A stretch of 64,000 nucleotides of DNA, from NCBI GenBank assembly GCA_003254885.1, contig QANT01001080.1, positions 62,001-126,000 of the forward strand. Direction: 5' to 3'. Source of the stretch: Purshia tridentata. Taxonomy: Eukaryota > Streptophyta > Magnoliopsida > Rosales > Rosaceae. Shown piece by piece: positions 23,052 through 34,459 of this stretch (within the stretch, counting starts at the first letter, position 1; each line of letters begins with the position of its first letter). The position numbers were made by a program, and so were the translations under genes. The notes under the pieces were generated by a model that saw only the letters and a program-made list of their open reading frames with translations, ran no database searches and had not been told where the DNA came from.

Positions 23052-24042
23052 TAGCCTGTCACGCCCCGACCCTCGGGCACGTGCCTAAACTGCTAAAAAC
23101 TGACAACTGTTTCCTGTGGGCCCTTTTTCTTTGAAACTGTGAGCCATAAATATAAAATACTTTATAAAAGCACAACTGTAATTTTACAAAACCATTCACA
23201 TAAAACCAAGTATAAAACCTTTTACACGAAAATAAAACTGTAAAATAAGTTTTCTGAAACTGCTGCTGGTCCCACTGCCTCGTCTTCTCTCCACTGCCTC
23301 CTCAGCTTGCTCACCTGCAAAACCAAACCCTGCACCCAACCACAGGTGCACCGGGTTTACACACAAATCCGGTAAGCTCACTAGAGCTCGTGTGAGTGAA
23401 ATCTAACTGAAAAACCTCAGATTAAAAATTCAGAAAATATCAAATCACAAATCATACATCATAATCCTCAACTTAACTTCTAAACTGGAAATCACTCGTT
23501 TCACACCACCAGGTCCTAACTTAGAATCCCACTAGATTCTCCAATAATTCTTAGAATTCTCGATATCCATTCAGAACCAATTTAAACCTCAATTAATCCT
23601 TCCACTATCCTCAAATAACCTTTAGAACCCACTAAATCCTCAATTAAAGCCACTGATACTCCGAAATCTTTTACTACCCCTTAAATCTCAAATGACCTTT
23701 GTTACTCAAACCTCGGTAATCGATTCTCGCCTAAACCTTTAAATTCCAAGTTTCTCAATACCTCACTGTTACCCTTTGAGATTCCCCAGCTTTAAAACAT
23801 TTTATAAATCCACTGAAAACTCTTTGTAGAAACCCGCGTTTGAAATCGATTTTGCAAACTCTTTTAGAAAACAATAAAGCTGATCAAAGTCCCAATCTAT
23901 AAAACAAGAACTGAAAACTCTGATAAATCAATAAAACTGGTCAGGTTCCCAAAATATCAATTAAGAACTGAAATCTATAATTCTCAAGAACAACTGTAAG
24001 CTAACAATATAAATAAAACCATCATCTAAGTACCCTGGAAAA

Positions 24043-24310
24043 CTGGCCATACACTCATACGGAATGCTGCATCGTACGAGCAGGGCGAATCTAACTGGCC
24101 ATACACTCATACGGAATGCTGCATCGTACGAGCAGGGCGAATCTAACTGGCCATACACCTGCACGGAATTCTGCATCGTACAGGCAGGGCAAAACTAACT
24201 GGCCATACACCTGTACGGAATTCTGCATCGTACATGCAGGGCAAAGCTAACTGGCAATACACCTGTACGGAATTCTGCATCGTATAGGCAGGGCAAATAA
24301 CTGGTCATAC
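24043..24310. repeat. 52-bp minisatellite with internal hairpins, E3
   Basis: Five units of about 52 bases begin ACTGGCCATACAC. Each contains an eight-base inverted repeat around an 11-base loop, such as CCTGTACG with CGTACAGG. In the first two units the arms are CTCATACG and CGTACGAG, so two stem positions have changed on both sides. Confidence 0.85.
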
Positions 24311-24324
24311 GTGCACGCAGAGCT

Positions 24325-24396
24325 GCCCCCAAAGGGCGAGGCACCGCAACACACGGCCCAAAGCCTATGTGTGTGTCACGATGGGTCCCAAAGACC
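24325..24396. other. Triple CCAAA-loop stem-loop block, E3
   Basis: The stem-loops are GCCC/GGGC at 24325-24337, GGC/GCC at 24355-24365 and GGTC/GACC at 24384-24396, all with loop CCAAA. The spacers of 17 and 18 bases equal those in E2. Confidence 0.75.
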
Positions 24397-26192
24397 TTAC
24401 TGAACTTATCTGTAGCTGGGTACTCATACGGCAATTTAAATTTACTTTTAAGTTCTTCAAACCACAACTAATAAAATCCTTTCTTAAAGAACCAAAGTTT
24501 CCAAAAACTGGCAAATAAGATCAAATCTTTATCTTTAACCAAAAATAAACTGAGTTCTTAAAATCAGTTTCCCAAAACCGAAATCCACACCAAATCACCT
24601 TAACAAACAATAATCTTAAAATCCTGGGAATCCCAATCCTAACCGAAAGTCTCCAACTGGAATTCACAACCCCTCAACACAATCACTGATCCTTACTTAG
24701 TCCTCACTAAAGTTCCAAACATTACTTAATTCTGTAACCTCAAATAATCCTTAATTTATCGGTATTCCAATCCTAATTCCGTAACCCCCCTTAACTAGTA
24801 ACTTGCAACCAAATCAAACAAACAAGCACACAAGCAACCAAATAACTAACTAAACTGAGAATTAAAGGGTCCTAGGTTCACTCACTGTGACCGCGTGAAA
24901 AGCCCGAACTGCCCTTCGTGTCCTTCTTGGCTCCTTTGCGCGGATTCTAAAATCCGGCAGCATAACGGCATCGGGAATACAATTCCCCGAGCCAAGCGCA
25001 CCTGTTAAGACCAGACAACCAAGCAATAACAACAGAGTTCACAACAGGTTCACCACCAAGCCAACAAACAACCGAAACGGCGGGAACCACCCCGCACGAG
25101 GGTTGCCCGACCCCGGAAAACACACTCGAAGGGTCTGAGAAACTCACCCAAACTCACCCACAAGCTCGGGTGGTTCGCCTGAGGCCGAAAACCAAGGAAC
25201 GGTCGCTGGAACCGTCAGCGAGTCCCCCGACGGTCAACGGGCGGTCAACTGCCAAAAACGAAAGTCGCGTTTAGCTAAAACAAATTACATGGGCACGTAG
25301 AAGAGATCGAGGTGATCAAAACTCGAACCTGGGTCGACGGCCAAAAGTGGCCGGAAACTGACGAAAACTGGCTGGAAAGCCGGCAGCACACCCACACTCG
25401 ATCAAAACAAATTACATGGGCACGTAGAAGAGATCGAGGGGATCAAAACTCGAACCTGGGTTGACGGCCAAAAGTGGCCGGAAACTGACGAAAATTGGCT
25501 GGAAAGCCGGCAGCACACCCACACTCGATCCGCTGTCCACGGCGGTCCCCCGGGTCAATCGAACCCACCAACACGCTGGGCTCGACGAGAGGAAGAGATC
25601 TGGGTAGTCGCTGAACCTCGTCTTCGCCGGAAACGTCAAGATCGCCGCCGATCACCCACGGTGCACTCTCAGATTCTCTCTTTCTGGGCTGTTTCGGGAG
25701 GAGGTGCCACCACCGGAGGGAAGAGGGAGGCGGCGGGAGCACGGCGAGCCGGAGATCGGCTCCAGCCGCTGCCGGACGCGCCCCCACGTGCCGGCGAAAG
25801 TCACGGCTGGGTGAGTGGCTCGCGAGAGAGAGAGAGAGAGACGCGTCAGGAGAGAGGAGAGAGAAAACTGTGATTTTCTGGGGTTCTGTGCCCTTTTTAA
25901 AATCCAACTTTTTCAAAATTACCAACTTGCCCCTCTCTTCACACGTCCGTAACTTTCAAACCGTAGCTCCGTTCGACACGTGCTACGTGTCTACGAACTC
26001 GTGAGGACGAGACCTTTCCAATGAACCCAAGGTCAACGCGAAAAGTCCTCCCAAACAAAAAGTCAACTTTTGCCCCTTTAAAATCAACTTAAAAGTTTTG
26101 AAAAACGCCCAAAACATTTTTCTTTCCAAATAAAATCCCGAAAACCTTTAAAAAGCGTTTCAAAACCACTTTGGAAAGTGCGGGGTGTTATA

Positions 26193-26564
26193 TAGCCTAA
26201 GAGACCTCACTTGTTTATCTCTCTCATGGACTACCCGAAGTTTGTTCTAAGCTTGTCTAGCTGTGACACAGTGTTGAACATGGGCAAATTGTGTAGTAGA
26301 CAATGCCATGACAATGGCATTTCTAGCCTTTTTGTTAGAGCTAGAGGCAGTTGCCACAACCGCTATCCACTCAGACCTAGGCTTAAGTAATTCTACTCCA
26401 TCCATGATTTGGGTAGGATGAGACCACTCAACAGTAAGAAATTCATACGCAAACTCATCATATGCATCAAGGAAGATTTCAATTTTCTCCTTCCAGGCAG
26501 CATAGTTGCTACCATCAAAGAAAGGAGGAGAGTTGCAAGAACCCGCAACTCTGTCCCTATCCAT
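26193..26564 (-). pseudogene. Copia gag N-terminus
   Basis: The frame starts at 26564 with MDRDRVAGS and carries PPFFDGSNYAAWKEKIEIFL, the conserved N-terminal gag motif of this copia group. The start lies about 60 bases inside the primer site, as expected. It stays open to the E3 insertion and then resumes at 23056. Confidence 0.88.
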
Positions 26565-26622
26565 CTAATTTGATCAAGCACCAAACTAACCCTAAGATCT
26601 CTCTATTTTCTTCTAGAGTAGC

Positions 26623-26634
26623 GCTCTGATACCA
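26623..26634 (-). promoter_or_regulatory. Copia primer binding site (initiator tRNA-Met)
   Basis: The minus strand reads TGGTATCAGAGC two bases after the LTR end. This is the usual initiator-methionine tRNA primer site of plant copia elements. Confidence 0.95.
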
Positions 26635-26636
26635 AT

Positions 26637-28243
26637 TGAAGTTTGGTATAAAGTGCGTTAATACCGTAAAGCACCTAAGTAAAACAACGATCACTGATCG
26701 GACCCAATTTTAAAACTATTTGACAAAACTGAACCAATTAAACACACTTATGTCTGCACGACAGATACACAACTCAAGAAACACAACTAGCTAGCATTTC
26801 AAGTATTCATGTGAAGAGTGACAACCTAGGCACTCAAGGATCCATCAAAGTAGGCATCCCATTACTAGCCACAACTAAAGTGAGATGTGAGATGCTAGAT
26901 TATATTCAATTCATCAGATGAAATATAATCAACTATAAGTCAAAGTATGATACCATACACCAAGTAAATAAACACAAGTTATATAAGACCCAAATGAACT
27001 CAACAATCACAAGGAGCAGACACACAAGTTGTTTACCCAGAAAAACCTTAAAAGGTTAAAAACTGGGGGTCTTATCCGCTGACCGGGCAATCCAATATGT
27101 TGAGGTTCAATATAAAGTCTATATCAGCACATAAGCTCATTTACATACTCTAAAGCTAAGTAGCAGCTAGTATACCCACTTTGTGCAACCATCAACCAAC
27201 AAGCCAAGAGTCATTTACGTTGTTGGCAGCTCAATCCTCTAGCTCATCAACATGCAGCACCCCATTTGCAGCTTGCTTGTGGATCTTTAAGATATCAAAG
27301 TGAAATGCAAATTTTGGGTGAACAAGATCAACTCCTTCAAACAAATAAGATTTGAAGAAGCCAATACAAACTCAAATCTAAAAACTAGAGTGATGTATTT
27401 ATGTTTTTAAAGCAATACAAAACCCATACACAAAACCCATTTAGTTTTTAGTCAAAAACAAATCAAGAGATGAACACAAGAAAATTTTTAAAGAAAAACT
27501 TTTCAACTCTTGAAAAATAAAATACCCATTTGGTATCTCAAAAAACTCAGCTTAAAGGCTGCTCAAAACATTCCGAAAATGTGTGAGACAAAAGGAATGA
27601 AGGGCTGCCCGTACCCTATAGCAGCAGCCACACACGCACACCCACACCATTCCACATGGCAGCGAATCATAGGCACAAGTCCTAACAAACTTGAAGGACA
27701 GCACACAACCAAATATACTAAAAAGGTGTCCAAAGATTCGTGTGTGAGAGGGGCTGAGATCTTTTGGGAAAGTTTCCATTTCCAGAAAATAGTTAGAGAC
27801 GATGATGAATAGTGCATAATGAAAACCCATTAAAGATGATGTGGGCTGGAAAATAAATAAAGAGAGTAAAGGCCCAATCATAAGGAGTTAGAAAATCAAA
27901 CATGTGCCAATACCCATTTAGAAGAGTGATCCACATAAAAGACTCTCACGTGGGATCACTTAAATTCACAAAATAGTATGTGTAGTTCCGTTGCCAGAAA
28001 AATGCAGTGTATGATATGTCATAGACCAATCAAAATATGCACTTTTCTGTAAAAATGTGATGTTGCATGAAATGCATAACATGGGTATTACCTTAGGCAT
28101 GTGAGATGTAAAACCAGTTGTGTAGTCTTTATTGCACACTCATATGATCCTAACTTAATCTAGAGCTTGTGTGAGATTCAAATTTAAAATGATTACAAGC
28201 TATTTTGTCAAGGAAATTGCTAATACAAATATTGAAACTAACA
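26637..28243 (-). repeat. Copia 5' LTR (right)
   Basis: It is the partner of the left LTR and the likely promoter of the element. A CTTATATAAC box at 26979-26988 is the best TATA candidate on the minus strand. It ends CA at the primer-site side and starts TGTTAGTTTC at 28243. Confidence 0.93.
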
Positions 28244-28248
28244 GTTTT

Positions 28249-29230
28249 CATATATATGCAATGCTAAGCACTTCAGCTTTTGTTTTGATGGGATTGTGGT
28301 ATCTACGCAACTCGTGCTATTTTTAGACGTGTTCAAGAAAAACCGTCTTACTCAAACATAATTTACATTTTTCAGTTTGTGTAATTAATAAAAATATTCA
28401 TAATTTTATTAATATATTTTGTAAATTGTATATAAATTTTTATACTTCTTTTTTTTTAAAAATGGGTTTAGGCGACGGACAATTTTGTTGCCCAAGGTTC
28501 TTTTAGGAGACGAAATAAGCCTGTCGTTGCCCAAAGCCAACGAATTTTTTTGGTAAAAACTCATCCAAGAACAGCCTTTGGGCGATGAACATTGATATTA
28601 GTCACCCAAAGCCGTTTAGGGCGATGACACTATTCTTTGTCGAAAGATGTATCAAGTGACGATGGTAGATTTTCCTCGCCCGAAGTTGGTTTAGGGTGAC
28701 GAAATTGTTTGTCGCCCCATGTCTTTTGGGGCGATGAAACGTACTTCTCGTCGCTCGCTATTGTTTGGGCGGTGAATTTTCGAGTCGCCTAAAGAGCAAT
28801 TTGCATCACTCAAAATGAGGTTTGAGGTGGCGAATGTGTTATTTCGCCGCCTAAACCCTTGGGCGACCATGTTGTTATGATAAGATTGGCGACGAACTTG
28901 TTTCATCGGTCAAAATTTAGGGCGACGAAATAGAACTTGGGGCAACGAATTGATTTTGTTGTCCAAAGTGTGTCTGGTTGTAGCACAACCTTAAGCGACG
29001 AACTCATCTTGACGCCTAATTTTGGGTGATGAATCATTTTGTCACCCAACCTTAAGCTGAAAACTTCTTGACACCTACTTTTGAGTGACGAAGCTAGACA
29101 TTCATCATTGAAAAATACTTGAAGTGATGGAACATTTTTTTCGTCGCCTACAGTAACTTCGAGCAAAAAAATTTTTGTCCCCTTAGACCTCTTTGGGCAT
29201 TGAAATGTATGGGTTTGTCACCCTAAGTCT
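28249..29230. repeat. CACTA sequence resumed and subterminal repeats, unit B
   Basis: The first 200 bases are AT-rich continuation of the copia target. From about 28465 the sequence is dense in GGCGACGAA and its complement, often in facing pairs (for example 28468-28760). This is the same motif family as at 11290-12550. No gene is seen. Confidence 0.65.
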
Positions 29231-29269
29231 TAGTCTCATAATATTTTTTTCCCTTTACATATATGTATA

Positions 29270-30360
29270 ATCATATAATGCAATTATGTTTCCCATTCAA
29301 AAATTATCCCTACAAAAATTTAGCTCAATCACAGATGTAGAAGTTAGCTAATAGGGGTCGAAAGTACAAAAGATGTTGGTTTTTCTAATAATAATCGAAT
29401 GGCTAGATAAATTCTAGTTTTTTGCATAGATAATGTTTGAGTATTAAAATAGAAAATAAACATCTGTAATTATTTAAACATGTTGTGGTCGCCCCTATTA
29501 TTGAGACGACAAGGTTTCACTTTATAAGTTAATATAATTATAGTCTTCAAGTGTATTTATGTGTAAAACCCAACATCTCGATCATGTTTTTAACGATCCA
29601 AACCAGTTCTTTTTTTATTTCCTCACTCACAAATCGTTCTTGCAAAATTTTAGGCCAATCAGAGATGTAGAGCTTAGGTTTTTAGAGGTCGAATGTACGA
29701 CCGATCGTGGTATGATCGAATGGTTAGATGAATTCTGATTGAGCCCATTTTTGCAGAGATGATTTTCAAGTTGGAACATAAAAATTAAACAGCTTCGATA
29801 ATTGAAATCACGTTTTGGTATTTGCAATTATTGAAATGACAAAGTTTCAACAAAAAAGTTAATAGAATTATTCTCTTCAAGTGTATTTGAATGTAAAAGC
29901 TCACATTTCGACTTTTTTTTTGAATGATCCAATCCTTTCATTTTTTAGTTCCCCATTCACAGATTGTCATTGCAAGAAATTAGGTCAATCGGAGATGTAA
30001 AGGTTATGCATTGGAGGTCGAACGTATGAATGGTCATGATTTTTATAATGATAATCGAACGGCTAAATGCATTCTGATTGGGTCGATTGTTTGCACGGAT
30101 GATCTTCAAGTATGAACATAGAAATTAAAATGGCTCCAATCCTTGGAATCACATTTTGGTCTTCGGAATTATCGAAAGGACTAGGTTTGAACAAAGAAAT
30201 TAATAAAATTTTGTTCTTTCAATGTATTTGTATTTGTATTTGAATGTATAAGATCACATCTTAGTCCATTTTTGAACAATCTGAACCGTTCATTTTTAAG
30301 TTCCCTACTCACAGATCATCATTGCAAAAAATTAGGTCAAACAATTATGATTTTTAAATT
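29270..30360 (+). repeat. About 330-bp tandem repeat in the CACTA element
   Basis: Three diverged copies plus a truncated fourth begin near 29290, 29611, 29939 and 30291. Each has a GATCCAAACC / AATCTGAACCGTTC segment, then a CACTCACAGAT-type segment, then TTGCAAAAAATTAGG, TCGGAGATGTA, a GATAATCGAACGGCTA-like stretch and TTCAAGTGTATTTG. Related single copies are at 11455-11910, and the start of one lies in the TNPA-like intron at 10385-10450. Confidence 0.75.
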
Positions 30361-30835
30361 AAGTGTTAGCTTTGGGCGACGAAGACATCATTTCGTTGCT
30401 CAAATGTTGATTCGCCGCCTAGGTGTGAAAAATTTGGCTAGTCAACTGCTGCCCTAATTTTTCATCTTTTGGGAGAAGAAACAAGTAATTTGTCGCCTAA
30501 AGTGACTTAGGGTGACGAAATGGATCTGTCACCCAAAGAAGTTGGGATTAATAATCCCTTTTCCTTCTCTTTTCTACAACTTTCTCCTTTTCTTTTAATT
30601 TCCTCTCTTGCGCGTGCCTCCGCCTCCCTCTCACTAGATCTCTCTTGATCTCCCTTCTTCCCTCCTCCCTCCTCTTGGCCTCTTCCTTCTTGCTAGCCCC
30701 CACCCAGACCCACCCGACCCCAAACCACTGAAAACCACCCCACCCCACACCAAAACCCACCGCAGCCTATCGAAAACCACCCTCCCAATCCCACTGAAGC
30801 CACAGGAAGCCTTCCAAATTGGTGAGGTGATTGTT
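30361..30835 (+). other. Subterminal repeats and CT-rich leader, unit B
   Basis: Positions 30370-30540 carry more GGCGACGAA-type motifs. The pyrimidine-rich segment 30545-30835 ends with CAAATTGGTGAGG, a splice-donor-like end matching the unit A leader at 12560-12915. The order motif cluster, 330-bp repeat, motif cluster, leader is the same in both units. Confidence 0.5.
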
Positions 30836-31144
30836 TTTTTTTTTTGTTGTGTTTTTGTGTTTTTTAATTTTGAATTTTTTGGTTTTTTTTAATGATTTTT
30901 TTATTGGTTGCATTTTGTGTTTTTGTGGGAATTTGGGCATTTGGGCATTGAGACAATTGAGCATTTGAGGTAAATTTTCTAAATTAAGTTTCATAATTGT
31001 TAAACTTTTTAAGTTATTTTATAAATTAGAATGTTGAAGTTAATCATAAAATTTATTAATTTGCTAATCTGTTTGTTTTAATTATAAAATATTATAGTTA
31101 GTTTGTATGTTTGTATATTAAAATGAATTATAAAATTTAGATGG
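30836..31144. other. AT-rich intron-like sequence
   Basis: T-rich, with no gene seen. It follows the leader splice donor and is interrupted at 31145 by E4. Confidence 0.4.
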
Positions 31145-31844
31145 TGAGAGGACCCTCTCCAAATTCCACCCTGAAACTCGGAGTGATCCTGCGGGGATCT
31201 AATATCAAGGAAAATGCTATCGAAAATTCGGTAGAACCTCCCCTGAAATTGGACTAACTCTTTCTCCACGAATACCTGCAAAAGCACTTCTAAGCACCAC
31301 AGCTCCTCTACCGCACCCAAAGGGTCTCCGACCTAAATTTCAAAACCAATTGATTAAGTATTCACTAGAATAACAGAACAGTGCTACAAAATTTACTAAA
31401 GAAATAAGATTTACAAAGATAACTAAACACCTATAAACTACACCAGCTAACTAGATTGCCTCGACGTCTTTGGCTCGACCGTTCCACCTCTACAACCTGG
31501 GGGGAAAATTTAAAACAAGAAACAAAAATAAAACTAGTGAGACAAACTTAGTGAGTGGATGTAATTCAAAATAAGCATTAAAATCCTTTATTTTTAAGTT
31601 TACTTTAAGGCCTCACAAACGTTCTTTGAAATCGTCCAGTTTAAAAAAAAACATTTCGTAAAAATCCACTGATGACTATAAGTAAATCAATATCTTAAAA
31701 TCCACTTTGAGATTTTCTAGGAAAAATAAAAAATACTAATTAAGCTGACAAACATCAAATTAGGACTGAAGTTTATACTCTATGAAACATTCTTATGAAA
31801 CTGATATAATAATAAAAACGCTCACCCAACAGTTACCCACCGAA

Positions 31845-32032
31845 CCTGCCGTACATGCGCAGGGCCCACGACCTGGCGTAAGCATGCAGGGCCAATAGCC
31901 TGCCGTACATGCGCAGGGCTCACAACCTGCCATACCCATACAGGGCCAATAATCATGCCGTACATGTACAGAGCCAGAGTCTGTCATACACATGTAGGGC
32001 CAATATACCTGCCATATGTGCACGCAGGGCCA
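31845..32032. repeat. 30-bp hairpin minisatellite, E4
   Basis: About seven units related to those in E2, with CCTGC ... GCAGG arms in most units and some decay in the later ones. Confidence 0.8.
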
Positions 32033-32103
32033 CCCCTAAAGGGCTAAGCATCCCGACACACAGCCCAAAGCCTATGTGTGTGCCGTGATGGGTCCCAAAG
32101 ACC
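32033..32103. other. Triple stem-loop block, E4
   Basis: The first stem-loop is CCC/GGG with loop CTAAA (32033-32043). The second (32062-32072) has its outer pair weakened by a G to A change. The third, GGTC/GACC with loop CCAAA (32091-32103), is perfect. Spacings match E2 and E3. Confidence 0.65.
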
Positions 32104-33987
32104 TATATAATCTGATAATCTGAAGGGTACTGCGAAGGGTGGTTTGAAAACCATTTTTCATAAATCTCTTTTCGCCCATAAAACATATAAACTTTCCAAT
32201 ACTGTGAAATCATTATAAAATCCTTTTTCGATAACCAAACCTTCAATATTTCAAGATACGAATAAATCAAATACGTTTACTTGAGAAATTAAAACGTTTC
32301 CAAAATTTAACGACTTAAATAAGCCATCATGAAAAATAATTCCCAACCATATCAAATCTATTTCTATGCATTAATCCTCAAATCATGCTCGAGAATCAAA
32401 TATGATTTCTTAATTAATAAAACTCAATTAAAACTCAAAATATAAATATGAATTAAATCATGAAATTCATAAACAGAGTTTAGGAAACGAAGTCCATTCA
32501 CAGGGATAGCCTCGCTTTGGTCTCCGGCTGGATCTTCTTTGGGCTCGGGAACGTCACCTAACACAAGAATGACAATACGTTAGAATACTAATCAATTTAA
32601 GGTCGTAAAAACACATGTGCACATTCTAGGCCTTATGCTCTAAAATTCTAAATTTAAATCCTAAACTCACTTATTTTCCTTCCTAACGCAACCCCAATGC
32701 TACTAGCTCATTTTTTTCCCGTTAAACTCCTCCCAATAACCTTCATTCTACCTAACTTGGCCGAGGGTTGTCCGAGTGTCGTTTCGACGACCAATAAGTG
32801 CCCAATTTCGCCCCAAACTCACCATTTCTCCGATTTGCTTCAAATTAATTATTCTAAACCTCAATAAATCATTCCTAAGGGTGAAAATCATTCTCAATTG
32901 CACTTAAATCTCCACGAACACCTTAAATTTCCAAAATTTCCGAAATGGGCATAAGCCCCAAATTTCCAACTTTCAATTTTCTTGAAATTTCTCAAACTAG
33001 ACTTCAATTGAAGGTTTATAAAGTGGAATTTACCCAAAGCGTCACACAATTTGATTCAATTTCAAAGACCCAAGCTAAACCCGAAAATGGTCTCTAATCC
33101 CCAAAATTCAATTCTATGCAAACTCTCCAAATTAAACTACCAAACCAAAGGGGAAAGGAAGACCATGAAAAAAGGAAGAAAACCCACCTAAAATCAAGGC
33201 AAACAAAGTGGCGGTGGGCTGGGTGTTTTCCGGCGTGATTTCCTGCTGGAGGAAGGCCGGCTGGCGTGGGGGAGCTCGGGGAAGGTCGGTCGGCGCTTGG
33301 GGAAGCTTTCCTGCCAGTTCTCGCCGCTTGAAGTCGCCGGAAGATGGGTCAGGCTTGGTGGCACCAACACACTCGCACGCTGGGGAAAGAAAAGAGCTCG
33401 GGAGAGAGAAGAGAGAGGGTTGGGGGCGACGGGAGGAATGGCTAAGTTGCTGGCCGGCGGCTGGGGGGTGTCACCGGTGGTTCTCGGTGGCCGGAAAAGA
33501 GGCTGGGCATCGCGCAGGGGAGAAAGGAAGAGGGAGGTGTCGGGCTGAGGGGCTGTTCTTGCGTGGGAAGAGGAGAGGAGAGAGAAATAAAAGGGGGAAA
33601 GGAGATTCCAGAAATTTCTGGAATTTTTAAATGCCATTTCATCATAATTACAAGTTTGCCCCTCACTTTGAACCTCCGTATTTCTCAAACCGTAGCTCCA
33701 ATCGACGCATGCTACATGTCTACGAACTCGTGGGGTCGAGCTCTACGTCACTATGTCAAAGTCAACTCTAAAATTTGGGTAATTTAAAAAAGTCAATTTT
33801 TGGGTCCCTTACCACGTTCCTAACTTTCTAACCGGGGCTCTAAATAACCTATGCGGCGTGTCAATGAACTTGTGAGCTCAAGACCTTCCTAACGGACCTA
33901 AGGTCAATTCTAAAATCTTACTAGAACTAAAAGTCAACTTTGGGCCCTATTATAATTTACTTAAAAGGTATGGGTTGTTACAGATGG

Positions 33988-34459
33988 GTATGTCTGTAAG
34001 TTTATGTGTTTGTGTGTTTGTGTGTTTGTATGTTTGTAGTTTATTGGACGGGTCTATTGGACGCGTGCGTGGACACAATGCATGACTGTGCTCCAATATT
34101 GTCTTATAAATTATCCATGAGTAGTTTGGGAGTGCATTATTATATGTCGTGGTTGGCATTTCACATGACATGATTTTGTTCAAGGAAGTTTTGGGGTCAT
34201 CCCTAATTTTTTTTAGTGCATAATAGATATTTGTACGTCATGCACTTGGAGAACCATAAGAAGATGCTACCGAAATTTTCAGCTCAAAATCACGTCGTGT
34301 GAGTCATCAACCACAAAACATGATGTGCATTCTCGAATGTAATAGAGCCTTTATCAGAGGCATAAGGAGACCAAAAAGGGTCACTCATCTTTATATAATT
34401 GTCGTATGATATAGAAACAAACATTATGGACTGATAGTGGATAAATAATTCGAATCGTG
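33988..34459. other. CACTA sequence before the transposase
   Basis: A (TG)TTTGTG-type microsatellite at about 34003-34040 is followed by AT-rich sequence. No gene is seen. It is probably intron or leader of the CACTA transcript. Confidence 0.4.

Larger units (their letters stand above)
23057..26192 (-). mobile_element. LTR-R copy E3, solo LTR nested in copia gag
   Basis: The element begins TGTCACGCCCCGACCC and ends GGGGTGTTATA. It is flanked by the perfect five-base duplication TAGCC (23052-23056 and 26193-26197), and copia gag continues on both sides. At 3136 bp it has no gag or pol. Its end is TA rather than CA, probably a mutation. It carries a 52-bp hairpin minisatellite, three CCAAA-loop hairpins and a GC-rich core (25500-25870), in which a minus-strand frame at 25443-25925 partly resembles one in E5. 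Confidence 0.93.
13724..28243 (-). mobile_element. Complete Sirevirus-like Ty1/copia retrotransposon (with nested insert)
   Basis: The boundaries are firm: five-base target duplications GTTTT (13719-13723 and 28244-28248), two LTRs of 1606 and 1607 bp beginning TG and ending CA on the minus strand, an initiator-Met primer site beside the right LTR and a polypurine tract beside the left LTR. In minus-strand order it encodes gag with two zinc knuckles, protease, integrase, reverse transcriptase, RNase H and an extra reading frame. The copia order (integrase before reverse transcriptase), the LNEEVFVEQPKGFEDP type of RT and the extra 3' frame suggest the Sirevirus lineage. The LTRs differ at about 15 of the first 160 positions, mostly transitions, so the insertion is not recent. 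The coding region is broken in many places, and gag is split by E3. Confidence 0.93.
31145..33982 (-). mobile_element. LTR-R copy E4, solo LTR in the CACTA element
   Basis: A perfect GATGG duplication (31140-31144 and 33983-33987) brackets a 2838-bp element running TGAGAGGACCC to GGGTTGTTACA. It is the closest relative of E2, with the same 30-bp hairpin array, the CCAAA block and the doubled terminal block. The GC-rich core 33200-33560 contains overlapping frames on both strands without recognised domains. With no gag or pol and a clean duplication, it is a solo LTR left after LTR-LTR recombination. Confidence 0.92.

Noticed and set aside
33194-33787. Frames of 74-164 residues on both strands in E4
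   Set aside because: They are GC-rich LTR core sequence without a recognisable domain, open on both strands for compositional reasons.
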